Part shown: piece by piece, positions 44,226-55,532 of the stretch
Layout: each line of letters opens with the position of its first letter
Numbering within the stretch: position 1 is the first letter of the stretch
NCBI RefSeq assembly: GCF_963664915.1
Contig: NZ_OY761810.1
Span: 2,556,661 to 2,620,660 of the forward strand
Reading direction: 5' to 3'
From: an uncultured Caproiciproducens sp.
Lineage (GTDB): Bacteria; Bacillota; Clostridia; Oscillospirales; Acutalibacteraceae
DNA: 64,000 nt
Program-made: the position numbers and the translations under genes
The notes under the pieces: generated by a model
Databases searched by the model: none
The model's input: the letters and a program-made list of their open reading frames with translations, nothing else
What the model was told of the DNA's origin: nothing

Positions 44226-44372
44226 TTATCTGTTAGCGTTTTCACACTTCTGATTTGCAACGGTACAGGAAGTTTTGCAAGCTGACTGGCAGGATGCCTG
44301 GCATTCGCCGCAGCCGCCCTTTACTGCGCTCTCTTTTAAATTGGCTTTATTCAAAGTCTTGATCTGTTTCAT
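44226..44372 (-). CDS. scfA: Six-cysteine SCIFF peptide precursor, 48 aa
   Basis: Ribosomally made precursor of a ranthipeptide (thioether-linked) found across Clostridia. ORF of 48 codons with GGAGG before ATG 44372. Leader MKQIKTLNKANLKES, then a core with six cysteines at 21, 24, 28, 32, 36 and 43 (GGCGECQASCQSACKTSC, later QKCEN). The sequence is nearly the family consensus. The maturase follows directly. Confidence 0.96.
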   Translation of the reverse strand: MKQIKTLNKANLKESAVKGGCGECQASCQSACKTSCTVANQKCENANR

Positions 44373-44414
44373 TTTAAAAACCTCCGTTTCATATATTAAC
44401 TTTTGCCTTTCATG

Positions 44415-44420
44415 ATTATA
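44415..44420 (-). promoter_or_regulatory. Extended -10 promoter element of scfA
   Basis: Minus-strand TATAAT preceded by TGA, 43 bases upstream of scfA. The -35 is poor. Confidence 0.5.
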
Positions 44421-44446
44421 TCACATCAATATTAATAATGAAAGTG

Positions 44447-44857
44447 TTATTTCACTTTTGACTTCTTGCTGACTGCAAGCAGACCGCCAATCGCACCCGA
44501 AATAATCATTACAATCATCCGAATTCCGGCCGTGAAGGAAATTGCTTCATTGGAGGCGATCAACCCGGACACAAGGAACAATACAAACAGCAGCAATCCG
44601 GAAAGCGCACCATATGCCAGACCGCGTTTTCGGGATATTTTAGCCGTGGCAAATCCCGCGGTAAATGCACTAAGCACGGACAATGCGAGCATCATGGGAG
44701 AAATCAGGTTCTGTGGAATATGTCCTGCCGATACAAATGCTAAAGCGAAAGCGCCCAGCAGGGTAGCACACAACACGGCTCCTGCGACAGAACCGATGAC
44801 TATGGAACGCAGTGCCCCTAATATCGGATTTTCAGTCAAATGCTTTTTGCTCTTCAT
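44447..44857 (-). CDS. TIGR04086 family membrane protein, SCIFF-associated
   Basis: 136 residues with four predicted membrane helices and a basic C-terminus. In many Clostridia this family lies between yajC and the SCIFF genes, as here. Export or regulation of the SCIFF product is a guess; no function is proven. It may share transcripts with yajC. Confidence 0.83.
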   Translation of the reverse strand: MKSKKHLTENPILGALRSIVIGSVAGAVLCATLLGAFALAFVSAGHIPQNLISPMMLALSVLSAFTAGFATAKISRKRGLAYGALSGLLLFVLFLVSGLIASNEAISFTAGIRMIVMIISGAIGGLLAVSKKSKVK

Positions 44858-44898
44858 AACCAGCGCCCCCTCAAATATCTAATAATAGATATTCAGAG

Positions 44899-44929
44899 GA
44901 CGCTGAAGATATACTAATTATTCAGCGTC
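44899..44929 (-). repeat. Inverted repeat at the end of yajC
   Basis: GACGCTGAA (44899-44907) and TTCAGCGTC (44921-44929), a nine-base perfect stem; the second arm is in the last codons of yajC. No T-run, so an mRNA stability or processing hairpin is possible. Confidence 0.5.
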
Positions 44930-45244
44930 TTCGTGAATTGTATCAATACTGCCGATTGCCCAGCGTTTGATACGCATTTTTGCTCGGTCCGTACCGGTTT
45001 CAATAACGATGGTATCCGCATCCTCTTTTATACCGACAACACGGCCGACAACTCCGCCAATCGTGGTAATTTCATCACCGATTTGCACATTGTGGCGCAT
45101 TTTTTCCTCGTTTTTCTTCTTCTTGGACTGAGGACGAATGACAAGTAAATACAAACCACCGATAACCGCCGCATAAAGGATAACGATTGTCCACATGTTT
45201 CCTCCGGTTGCGGAACTGGTTCCTGTTAAAATGTTAAGATTCAT
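44918..45244 (-). CDS. yajC: Preprotein translocase subunit YajC
   Basis: 108 residues: one membrane helix (about 17-38), ending LVIRPQSKKKK, then the conserved GDEITTIGGVVGRVVGI. It assists SecDF. GGAGGTG lies upstream of ATG 45244. YajC after tgt is a common order. Confidence 0.93.
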   Translation of the reverse strand: MNLNILTGTSSATGGNMWTIVILYAAVIGGLYLLVIRPQSKKKKNEEKMRHNVQIGDEITTIGGVVGRVVGIKEDADTIVIETGTDRAKMRIKRWAIGSIDTIHEDAE

Positions 45245-45311
45245 TATAGAACTGCACCTCCATATTAATATTATGATTATAGCAACTAATTAGTCGTCTT
45301 GCAAGGATTTC

Positions 45312-47503
<2,192 letters not shown>

Positions 47504-47551
47504 TTTAATATCTCCTACATAATATACTACCAATTGTTTATTATAAATAAA

Positions 47552-47581
47552 TTGACAAGTAATAGCAACCCATGTTATTAT
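47552..47581 (+). promoter_or_regulatory. SigA promoter of the lysine operon
   Basis: TTGACA (47552-47557), 18-base spacer, TATTAT (47576-47581) with TGT before it (extended -10). Confidence 0.75.
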
Positions 47582-47597
47582 TAATTAAATTATTTTG

Positions 47598-47763
47598 GAT
47601 AGAGGCGCGATTTTAAAGAGTAACGGGGTGTAGGCTGCCAAAGCTGTTAATTACCCGTGAAAGGTAAACTCGCCGAAGGGGATTCCGCGGCAGGGACTCG
47701 CCTGGTTGTCATTGTGAACAACAATACGACTGTCATCATGTTTATGTGATGGAGCGCTATCGG
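47598..47763 (+). ncRNA. Lysine riboswitch (L-box)
   Basis: The conserved sequence blocks are present: AGAGGCGCGAT at the P1/P2 side, AGAGTAAC, GTGAAAGG, CTCGCCGAAG, and GGACTCGCC, and the 3' end GGAGCGCTATC pairs with the GATAG and GCGC at the 5' end to form P1. It is followed by a terminator and by asd-dapA-dapB, the expected targets. With lysine bound, transcription should stop at 47830-47852. Confidence 0.92.
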
Positions 47764-47829
47764 CTTACACTGACTTGGCTTGCGCCAGGCCCCGGTAAAT
47801 CGAACAGTTTCTATTATATTTACTTGATG

Positions 47830-47852
47830 ACCGGTTTTTAACCGGTTTTTTT
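47830..47852 (+). terminator. Riboswitch-controlled terminator
   Basis: ACCGGTT / AACCGGT stem (47830-47836 with 47840-47846), TTT loop, then a T-run. It lies before the asd start. Confidence 0.85.
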
Positions 47853-47907
47853 ATTATGCTTATATTTTTTTCACCAATTAAACATATATATAACAGGAGG
47901 GTTACCA

Positions 47908-48987
47908 ATGAAAAAGTATAATGTAGGTATTATCGGCGCGACAGGCATGGTTGGCCAAAGGTTTGCTACGCTGATCGAAAATCATCCGTGGTTTACAGTT
48001 ACCGCGCTCGCAGCAAGTTCGCGTTCTGCCGGTAAAACATATAAAGAAGCTGTTGGAGACCACTGGCTGATGACAACACCAATGCCGAAAGCACTGGAAA
48101 ATATGGTCGTATTAAACGCTGAAGAGGACATCAAAAAAGTTACTTCTTTAGTTGATTTTGTGTTCTGTGCCGTCAATATGAAAAAAGATGAAATCAAATT
48201 GCTGGAAGAAGCTTATGCCAAAGCTGAATGTCCGGTCATGTCCAACAACAGCGCAAACCGCTTAGTGGCTGATGTGCCGATGATTATTCCTGAAATCAAT
48301 TCCGACCACGTAGCAGTCATTGACGCCCAGCGCAAGCGGCTTGGCACAAAGCGGGGTTTTATCTCCGTAAAATCGAACTGTTCTCTGCAAAGCTATGTTC
48401 CGGCCATTCATCCGCTGATGGATTTAAATGTAACAAAAGTTCTCGCCTGTACCTATCAGGCAATTTCCGGCGCCGGTAAAACATTTAAGACCTGGCCCGA
48501 AAGTGTTGATAACGTGATTCCTTTCATCGGCGGTGAAGAGGGAAAGTCCGAAAACGAACCGCTTAAAATTTGGGGGCATGTTGAAAACGGAGCAATTATC
48601 AATGCAACTTCCCCATGCATCACATCACAGTGTCTTCGTGTTCCGGTTTCTGACGGGCATACTGCCGCAGTCTTTCTCTCCTGTGAAAAAAAGGTTGAAA
48701 TGGAAGAAATTATTTCAAGATGGGAAAACTTTAAAGGAGTGCCTCAGGAACTTCAGCTTCCCAGTGCGCCAAAGCAGTTTTTGCATTATTTTCGCGAGGA
48801 AGACCGTCCTCAGACGAGGCTTGACCGCAATTTGGAAAACGGCATGGCTGTTTCCATCGGACGCTTACGCCCGGATACGCAGTACGACATAAAATTTGTC
48901 TGTCTTTCCCACAACACCCTGCGCGGCGCGGCGGGCGGAGCTGTTTTAATGGCGGAGCTTCTTTGCGCAAAGGGATACATTGATTAA
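47908..48987 (+). CDS. asd: Aspartate-semialdehyde dehydrogenase
   Basis: Reduces aspartyl phosphate to aspartate semialdehyde with NADPH. 359 residues, the archaeal/fungal-like branch, not the Bacillus type: GIIGATGMVGQRF at the N-terminus, catalytic Cys in KSNCSLQ (about residue 156), YQAISGAGK, and the late His in HTAAVFL. GGAGG precedes ATG 47908. First gene under the lysine riboswitch. Confidence 0.93.
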   Translation: MKKYNVGIIGATGMVGQRFATLIENHPWFTVTALAASSRSAGKTYKEAVGDHWLMTTPMPKALENMVVLNAEEDIKKVTSLVDFVFCAVNMKKDEIKLLEEAYAKAECPVMSNNSANRLVADVPMIIPEINSDHVAVIDAQRKRLGTKRGFISVKSNCSLQSYVPAIHPLMDLNVTKVLACTYQAISGAGKTFKTWPESVDNVIPFIGGEEGKSENEPLKIWGHVENGAIINATSPCITSQCLRVPVSDGHTAAVFLSCEKKVEMEEIISRWENFKGVPQELQLPSAPKQFLHYFREEDRPQTRLDRNLENGMAVSIGRLRPDTQYDIKFVCLSHNTLRGAAGGAVLMAELLCAKGYID

Positions 48988-49016
48988 AATGTTTGCGAAT
49001 TTGGAGGTAATTCATC

Positions 49017-49907
49017 ATGAAAAAGCTTATTTTTAATGGCTCGGGCGTTGCGCTGATAACGCCTATGAAGGAAGACGGCTCAATTCATTATGACGTTTTA
49101 AGTGAATTGATTGAATTTCATATAACGAATGGAACAGATGCCATTATTGCTTGTGCCACAACGGGGGAATCTCCCGTTTTAGACCACGATGAGCACTGTA
49201 AGGCAATTGATTTCGTTGTCAAAAAGGTAAATAGAAGAATTCCGGTTATTGCGAGTTCCGGCAGCAACGACACCCGCTACGCTGTTGAACTATCCCTTTC
49301 TGCGCAGGAACTGGGTGCAGACGGACTTTTAATGGTAACTCCTTACTATAATAAAACTTCGCAGGCAGGGCTTGTAAAGCATTATCACTATGTTGCCGAC
49401 CGGGTTAATTTGCCGATTATTGTTTATAACGTGCCTTCCCGCACGGGCTGCAATATTAAGCCGGAAACCTATTTGGAACTGTCAAAGCATCCGAATATCA
49501 ATGCGACGAAAGAGGCTAACGGAGATATTTCCGCCTTGGCAAAAACAATTTCCCTTTGCGGCGATAATTTATATGTTTATTCCGGAGAAGATAATCAGAC
49601 ATTTCCCATTCTGTCTTTAGGCGGAAAGGGCGTTATCTCTGTATTCGCTAATATTTTACCAAAGGTAATGCATCAGATTTGCGCTGATTACTTTGCAGGT
49701 GATATCGTATCAAGCCGCGAAATTTTCTTAAAAAACATTGAATTAATGGATGCGCTATTTGCAGATGTAAACCCCATTCCGGTGAAAACCGCCATGAAGA
49801 TGCTCGGGTTTAACAGCGGTGACTGCCGTCTGCCGCTTACAACAATGAGTGATGAAGCGGAGGCAAAGCTTGCTTGCGTACTTAAAAAATATAATTTGTT
49901 GAAATAA
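49017..49907 (+). CDS. dapA: 4-hydroxy-tetrahydrodipicolinate synthase
   Basis: Condenses aspartate semialdehyde with pyruvate. 296 residues, TIM barrel; GTTGE-like ATTGESPVL, Tyr in YNVPSRTG, Schiff-base Lys in NATKEANGD (about residue 163). GGAGG precedes ATG 49017. Product also feeds spore dipicolinate in sporeformers. Confidence 0.96.
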   Translation: MKKLIFNGSGVALITPMKEDGSIHYDVLSELIEFHITNGTDAIIACATTGESPVLDHDEHCKAIDFVVKKVNRRIPVIASSGSNDTRYAVELSLSAQELGADGLLMVTPYYNKTSQAGLVKHYHYVADRVNLPIIVYNVPSRTGCNIKPETYLELSKHPNINATKEANGDISALAKTISLCGDNLYVYSGEDNQTFPILSLGGKGVISVFANILPKVMHQICADYFAGDIVSSREIFLKNIELMDALFADVNPIPVKTAMKMLGFNSGDCRLPLTTMSDEAEAKLACVLKKYNLLK

Positions 49908-49934
49908 ATTCACCTTTTCGGAGGAAATGTTAAA

Positions 49935-50687
49935 ATGACTAGGATGATTATCTGCGGATGCAACGGCAAAATGGGTCACGAAGTTTCAGCCTGCGCGGCT
50001 CTTCGGGACGACTGCAAAGTCGTCGGAGGAATTGACATCAGCACAGAAGCAAAGTGCGATTTTCCAGTTTTCGCTAAGCCGGCGGATATTACAGTAGAAA
50101 CCAATGTGATTATTGATTTTTCCAATCCCGCCCTTCTCCCCGCCTTACTCCAGTATGCGCAAATCAATAAAACACCGCTCGTTTTATGCACTACCGGTTA
50201 CAACAAAGCACAAGTGGACGCTTTAACGCGTGTTTCGGCTGAAGTGCCGGTTTTTTATTCAGGCAATATGTCGCTTGGAATAAACCTGCTGATTGAACTT
50301 ACAAAAAAAGCGGCCAAAGTGCTGGGCAACGGCTTTGATATTGAAATTGTAGAAAAACACCACAACCAAAAAATCGATGCGCCAAGCGGCACTGCATTGA
50401 TGATCGCCGACGGCATTTCATCCGTCATGGATGAAAATGTTCACTATGTTTATGACCGACATTCCCAGCGTAAAAAACGTGAATCAACGGAAATTGGGAT
50501 TCATTCCATTCGCGGCGGGACAATCGTCGGCGAACATGAAGTGATTTTTGCCGGACATCACGAAGTAATTACACTTTCTCACTCCGCCCAGTCAAAAGAG
50601 GTCTTTGCAGCCGGAGCGGTTAACGCAGCTGTTTTTTTAGCAGGTATGCCCGCAGGACTATATAACATGGCTGATTTATTAAAATAG
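49935..50687 (+). CDS. dapB: 4-hydroxy-tetrahydrodipicolinate reductase
   Basis: 250 residues. NAD(P)-binding GCNGKMGHEV at the N-terminus, CTTGYN, and EKHHNQKIDAPSGTAL with the catalytic His pair and Lys. Follows dapA by 27 bases with GGAGG. Confidence 0.96.
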   Translation: MTRMIICGCNGKMGHEVSACAALRDDCKVVGGIDISTEAKCDFPVFAKPADITVETNVIIDFSNPALLPALLQYAQINKTPLVLCTTGYNKAQVDALTRVSAEVPVFYSGNMSLGINLLIELTKKAAKVLGNGFDIEIVEKHHNQKIDAPSGTALMIADGISSVMDENVHYVYDRHSQRKKRESTEIGIHSIRGGTIVGEHEVIFAGHHEVITLSHSAQSKEVFAAGAVNAAVFLAGMPAGLYNMADLLK

Positions 50688-50695
50688 GAGGTAGA

Positions 50696-51157
50696 ATGAT
50701 GAGCATGGAGCCAATGATCACCACTTCAAATGAAATAACCCTTATTACCCTTCAAAACTGTCCTTCCGAATTAACTTTTATTGCGAATGTTTTTCAGAAA
50801 ATATCGGGGTTTGGGGTCAATGTGGATATGATTTCGCTTGCACCGACGCACGGCGCTTATACTTCAATTTCATTTACTATCTGCGACAATGATTTAGATA
50901 AAATTCTTACTTTTACATCCGATCTGCATGATAATTCTAACATTAAAACAATTGTCAGCAGCGGGAACTGCAAGATTTCAGTGTATGACCAGGGAATGAA
51001 AAATACTCCGGGCGTGGCTGCAAAGGTTTTCGCAGCCGCGGCAAAAATTGAAACAGACATTCGAATTATTACAACTTCTGAAGTTGATATTTCTCTGCTT
51101 GTCACAGCGGCGGATTTTGACCAAACCTTGAATGAAATAGAAAACTGCCTGAAATAA
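50696..51157 (+). CDS. Free-standing ACT-domain protein, aspartokinase regulatory-like
   Basis: 153 residues made of two ACT domains with no kinase domain. The second half (DQGMKNTPGVAAKVFAAAA, then a TSEVDISLLV strand) resembles the lysine/threonine-sensing tail of aspartokinase. Nine bases after dapB with GGAGG, so it is co-regulated by the lysine riboswitch. It may act like the beta subunit of Bacillus aspartokinase II, binding an aspartokinase encoded elsewhere; not proven. Confidence 0.78.
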   Translation: MMSMEPMITTSNEITLITLQNCPSELTFIANVFQKISGFGVNVDMISLAPTHGAYTSISFTICDNDLDKILTFTSDLHDNSNIKTIVSSGNCKISVYDQGMKNTPGVAAKVFAAAAKIETDIRIITTSEVDISLLVTAADFDQTLNEIENCLK

Positions 51158-51171
51158 AACACCATCAGTTA

Positions 51172-51201
51172 AACAGCCCGCATTGAACGATGCGGGCTGT
51201 T
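51172..51201. terminator. Hairpin between convergent transcription units
   Basis: A 12-bp perfect stem AACAGCCCGCAT / ATGCGGGCTGTT with a six-base loop. T-runs are weak on both strands; probably bidirectional. Confidence 0.65.
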
Positions 51202-51203
51202 AC

Positions 51204-53864
51204 CTATTTAAAACAATAAACAATGACCGGAAAAATGTAAATTCCTATAAAAACACCAATAAAAAGCAATGCAAAAACGAATGAAGCCGGAGTTTCGAGA
51301 AATTGAATTTTCTTATACAATCCTTTTTGCAAAAATACCAGAAAACAAATAAAGAGAAAAATTCCTGCTGCTGACAGGCAGATTCCCATAGTAAAGCCGG
51401 ACGGGATATAAGCGATAGAGATTTGGTTTTTCCCTTTTTCAAGTTTCACCGCCATTAAAGAATCGAAAACAGTGTTAATTTCAGTTTTTTTGCCATTGAT
51501 CACTGCCGTATAACCCTTATCATCTGTAATCGGAAGAAATAAATAAGATTGATCATCAGCAGCGTTGGCGGTTCCGATAATTTTATTTCCGGATTGCTTT
51601 AACTGTGCGACAGAAGTACTGCTGATTGCTTTTTCCAGAACATTTTCTTTCAGACCGGCAACGCCGAAGGACTTTGCGTCTACTTCTTTTAGAACCTGAA
51701 CCTCTACCTCTACAGTTTGATTATGAAAAGTACCAAGATTCAAAATGCCATTATTGTTTTGATTTGGATAATCGTTCTGCACCGTTTCTCCGTTTACCAG
51801 CACATTAAAGCTTGAGTTGATATGTTCAATTAAACTGTTTGAAAGTTTGTCAAAGCAATCGAAATACAAGGTCTCTGTACCTTCAACCGGAATTTTATAA
51901 ATCACCGATCCGTTGATGCTGTTGTCCGTAAAAGTAAGCGTATATCTGTTGCCGGAAGTATAGGTGATATTGTTGCAGAGAGTCGGCTCATAATAAGTGA
52001 AAAGCTTTTCTTTCGTGTTAAATATGGATTCAAAAACAGACTGCTGTATATTGAGGCGGGTTGTATCAGGAAGACTGCTGAATGCTTTCATTTGATCTGC
52101 ATGCATCATGAACCCGATGGGAAGTGATGGGTCAATTCTTTTAATCTCATATTTTTGATTTTGATAAATCAAGTTTTCTGCATATGTCGTCATACCTTTT
52201 TTGAGTATACTGTATCGATTGCCTAAGATCGCATCGGTCAGTTTTGTCCCTCCGTTTGAATTCACTTCCATCCAGTATGATGAGTAGCCGAGTTTTTTCA
52301 TGGTGTACATAAACTTTTCATTTGTCAGCGAGGTGTAATGGCTCAGCGTGTTGTATCCCAAACTCCCCGTAAGATTCACATCAAAATACTTTTCTTCGGA
52401 TTTTACTCTATAAAAAGTATCATCTTTAATCTTATCGCCTAGATCAATTACAGATTTTTCGTTTTTTGCGTTATTGGCTGCAGATGCCACATAGACACTG
52501 GAATTAAAAATACATTCAAGTAAAACCATCACACATAACAGGACGGAAAAAGCTGTTTTACTCAATTGCTTGAATTTATAGAGCAGTAAAAGAATAAGAT
52601 AAGCAAGTCCGGCTGTCAGCGAAAATAACAGCAGAAGACGAAAACTGTCACTGCTCCCCCACAATGTTCTTGTGTAAACTGTGATAACATCATAATCCTT
52701 GTAAAGAATCAGACATTCAGCAAGGAATACGGCACTGACGGCCAGCATACCTCCAAATACAGAAAGTGTGCTGCTGGAGGTAAGATGATTCTCATCATTG
52801 ACGCCGGATACGATTGCAGCAAAAATAATCAAGCCAAAAAAGATTGTGATGTATCCGTAGCGGACAGGAAATGCCTGATAATTTCCTGTCTGCCACATTT
52901 TATTGATCGGTTCTATGAATACCGGTATAATGGTAAAAATGAACATCAAAAATGCAAAAGCCATCCTTGCAGACTGTTTTTGAGTAAAAAACAAATAAAT
53001 GATGAACGCGGCGAAAATTGCACCGGAACAAATAATAACAGCAAAGGTGGTGTCAAATCTTGAAATAAGCGTGCCTACCTTTAAACTGGCAATCAGATTT
53101 CCTGTTCTGGCAGAAGAAACATACTGTATGAGGGAGGGAAGCCAAACCACAGCAGTAATCAAACAGGTGATCAGGGTTGAAATTCCAAGAAGCAAAATGT
53201 GTTTCCGACGGCATTCTTTTGTCGAAAAAAGCCATACATAGAGGCCGGACGATAGTACAAGAAAAATTGATACCATATAACTTAAATAAAAATTGACCGT
53301 TAGTATCGCTGAGAAAGAGACCACATACAACAGGATTTTTTCTTTATCAACCAGCCTTATCAAGCCAATGAATAGTATTGGGAAAAGATACATTACATCC
53401 AGCCATACCTGGTTTTGATAATAAAACATTGTATATCCGCAAAAAGCATACATCACCGATATTGCCGTATTCTGCAGCAGCCCGAGATTTTTGAATTGAT
53501 AACGAAAAAAAATGCTTGCAGTAAGAGCGCATGCCATCATTTTCAGTAAGACCATAATATTGACGAAAAGATATAGATCCGCTTTATCGACAAATGCTAC
53601 TAAAAGACTAAATGGACTGGAAATAAAAAACAGAAACACGCCCCAAAAGCTCATGCCTCCGGAATTTTGCATATTCAAAAACATGTTTGCTTTACCGGAC
53701 AGAATATCTTTAAAGTCCATGAGAAAAGGAATAACCTGCTGGTTCATATCACACCATGAAAGGGTATTATATCCAAAAGGAAACATCCTGCAAACCCAAA
53801 ATACCGACAGCATAATCACCATTACCGCGGCAGGGGCAAACAGTAAAGAACGGGTTTTCTTCAT
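51204..53864 (-). CDS. YfhO-family polytopic membrane protein
   Basis: 886 residues. About 12-13 membrane helices in the first 480 residues (GT-C-like fold; NTLSWCDMNQQVIPF near residue 35 is typical), then a large external domain and one last helix pair. YfhO in Bacillus and Listeria is needed for lipoteichoic acid or other sugar decoration from undecaprenyl-linked sugars. Single gene between a terminator and tyrS. Confidence 0.83.
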   Translation of the reverse strand: MKKTRSLLFAPAAVMVIMLSVFWVCRMFPFGYNTLSWCDMNQQVIPFLMDFKDILSGKANMFLNMQNSGGMSFWGVFLFFISSPFSLLVAFVDKADLYLFVNIMVLLKMMACALTASIFFRYQFKNLGLLQNTAISVMYAFCGYTMFYYQNQVWLDVMYLFPILFIGLIRLVDKEKILLYVVSFSAILTVNFYLSYMVSIFLVLSSGLYVWLFSTKECRRKHILLLGISTLITCLITAVVWLPSLIQYVSSARTGNLIASLKVGTLISRFDTTFAVIICSGAIFAAFIIYLFFTQKQSARMAFAFLMFIFTIIPVFIEPINKMWQTGNYQAFPVRYGYITIFFGLIIFAAIVSGVNDENHLTSSSTLSVFGGMLAVSAVFLAECLILYKDYDVITVYTRTLWGSSDSFRLLLLFSLTAGLAYLILLLLYKFKQLSKTAFSVLLCVMVLLECIFNSSVYVASAANNAKNEKSVIDLGDKIKDDTFYRVKSEEKYFDVNLTGSLGYNTLSHYTSLTNEKFMYTMKKLGYSSYWMEVNSNGGTKLTDAILGNRYSILKKGMTTYAENLIYQNQKYEIKRIDPSLPIGFMMHADQMKAFSSLPDTTRLNIQQSVFESIFNTKEKLFTYYEPTLCNNITYTSGNRYTLTFTDNSINGSVIYKIPVEGTETLYFDCFDKLSNSLIEHINSSFNVLVNGETVQNDYPNQNNNGILNLGTFHNQTVEVEVQVLKEVDAKSFGVAGLKENVLEKAISSTSVAQLKQSGNKIIGTANAADDQSYLFLPITDDKGYTAVINGKKTEINTVFDSLMAVKLEKGKNQISIAYIPSGFTMGICLSAAGIFLFICFLVFLQKGLYKKIQFLETPASFVFALLFIGVFIGIYIFPVIVYCFK

Positions 53865-53929
53865 CTGTATTTATCCTCCATCAATCGTCAATGCTCTTAT
53901 TATAAGGAATTGCATGATGAAAATCAATC

Positions 53930-53963
53930 AAAACAGCCCGCAGCCGAAATTTCAGCTGCGGGC
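53930..53963 (-). terminator. Terminator of tyrS
   Basis: GCCCGCAGC / GCTGCGGGC (53936-53944 with 53955-53963), a 9-bp stem; TGTTTTGATT follows on the minus strand. Confidence 0.75.
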
Positions 53964-53980
53964 GAAACGGATTTATAAAC

Positions 53981-55210
53981 CTAACCGATCAAGTTCACTT
54001 TATGAAATACTTTTTTACCTTTTTTTATAACGACGTATTTCTTATCAAAATTCTTGATTGAAATCTTTTCCGAAATTGACAAAACCTTGGCGTTATCAAT
54101 AGCAATACCGCCCTGTTCGATTAAACGTCTCCCCTCTCCTTTGGAAGGCGTCAGCTTTGTCAGAACAAGCAGATCAAGCACACCTATTTCTCCATCCGGC
54201 AAATCCGCTGCAGTAATATCCGTTGAAGGCATGTTTTCGGTGTTTTCACCGGTTCCGAACAGTGCACGTGCGCCATCCTGAACCTTTAGCGCTTCCTTCT
54301 CCCCGTGAATCAGTCTGGTAACCTCAAAAGCAAGAATTTCCTTGGCTTTATTCAGTTCTCCTCCTTCGAGTTTAGCAAGTTCATTGATTTCAGACAAAGG
54401 TAGAAAGGTAAGGATTTTCAAACATTTTATAACGTCGGCATCACCAATGTTGCGCCAGTACTGGTAAAATTCAAACGGTGTGGTTTTTTCCGGATCGAGC
54501 CAAACAGCTCCTTTTTCAGTCTTACCCATCTTTTTTCCTTCACTGGTGGTAAGAAGCGTGAATGTCATTCCATATGCCTCTTTGCCTTCCTTACGACGCA
54601 GCAGCTCGACACCGCCGATGATATTGCTCCACTGGTCGTCACCGCCAAGCTCCAGCTGACAGTTGTACCGGTGGTTCAGTTCCAAGAAGTCGTAGCTTTG
54701 CATAATCATATAGTTCAGCTCAAAAAAAGAAAGACCTTTTTCCAGACGTTGTTTGTAGCATTCGGCCGCAAGCATACGGTTAACGGAAAAATGAACGCCT
54801 ACCTCGCGCAAGAAATCGATGTAGTTCAAATGTAACAGCCAGTCCGCGTTGTTTGCCATAATTGCTTTTCCTTCGGAAAAATCAATCAGACCCGACATCT
54901 GCTTTTTAAAACAGGCGATATTATGATCGATTTCTTCTTTTGTCAGCATTTTGCGCATGTCGGTTTTCCCGGAAGGGTCACCCACCATTCCCGTACCGCC
55001 GCCGAACAGAGCAATTGGCGTATGACCGGCTCTCTGCATATGAGCCATGACCATAATCTGCACAAAGTGACCGACGTGCAGACTGTCGGCTGTGGGATCA
55101 AAGCCGATATAAAACGTAGTCTTATGATTGTTGAGAAGGTCTTGGATTTTTTCCTCATCCGTCATCTGGGCAATTAAGCCCCTTGCTTCTAATTCTTCAA
55201 AAACTCCCAT
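53981..55210 (-). CDS. tyrS: Tyrosyl-tRNA synthetase
   Basis: 409 residues. Class I motifs HVGH (in LHVGHFV) and KMGKT in place of KMSKS, and a C-terminal S4 RNA-binding domain (about 345-405, [22 protein letters not shown]). Start set at ATG 55210 with GGAGG upstream; the frame extends into the T-box leader. Under T-box control. Confidence 0.95.
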   Translation of the reverse strand: MGVFEELEARGLIAQMTDEEKIQDLLNNHKTTFYIGFDPTADSLHVGHFVQIMVMAHMQRAGHTPIALFGGGTGMVGDPSGKTDMRKMLTKEEIDHNIACFKKQMSGLIDFSEGKAIMANNADWLLHLNYIDFLREVGVHFSVNRMLAAECYKQRLEKGLSFFELNYMIMQSYDFLELNHRYNCQLELGGDDQWSNIIGGVELLRRKEGKEAYGMTFTLLTTSEGKKMGKTEKGAVWLDPEKTTPFEFYQYWRNIGDADVIKCLKILTFLPLSEINELAKLEGGELNKAKEILAFEVTRLIHGEKEALKVQDGARALFGTGENTENMPSTDITAADLPDGEIGVLDLLVLTKLTPSKGEGRRLIEQGGIAIDNAKVLSISEKISIKNFDKKYVVIKKGKKVFHKVNLIG

Positions 55211-55238
55211 TATTAAATCCTCCAGTTCAGGGGGAATA

Positions 55239-55495
55239 AAAAACGCCCCCTGCATATTTGCAGAGGGCGGAATAACCGCGGTACCACCTCAGTTTACCGT
55301 AACCTCACGGATACGGCCTTACGGGTACATTAAATACCCAAGCGCTGTAACGTGCGCTGCCACGGCCAGATCTAATAGAAACCGTTCAATCTGGCGACTC
55401 CGGGATGTACTTCAACTAATTTACGCCCCCGCTTACACCAACCGCAGGTTCTCTTTGCCGATTCGTTAGTTTACTTTTTCCCATCAATGTCATTA
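55239..55495 (-). ncRNA. T-box riboswitch, tyrosine specific
   Basis: The minus strand carries the T-box sequence GGTGGTACCGCGG (55288-55276), then a terminator stem GCCCTCTGCA / TGCAGGGGGC and TTTTTT. A Stem I with an AGAGA-type loop lies near 55445-55450 and the specifier TAC (Tyr) at 55409-55407. It turns on tyrS when uncharged tRNA-Tyr accumulates. Confidence 0.92.
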
Positions 55496-55501
55496 TACTG
55501 C

Positions 55502-55530
55502 ATTATACCCAATTGCCCGCAGATTGTCAA
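55502..55530 (-). promoter_or_regulatory. Consensus SigA promoter of the tyrS T-box
   Basis: Minus strand TTGACA (55530-55525), 17-base spacer, TATAAT (55507-55502). Perfect consensus in both boxes. Confidence 0.88.
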
Positions 55531-55532
55531 GC

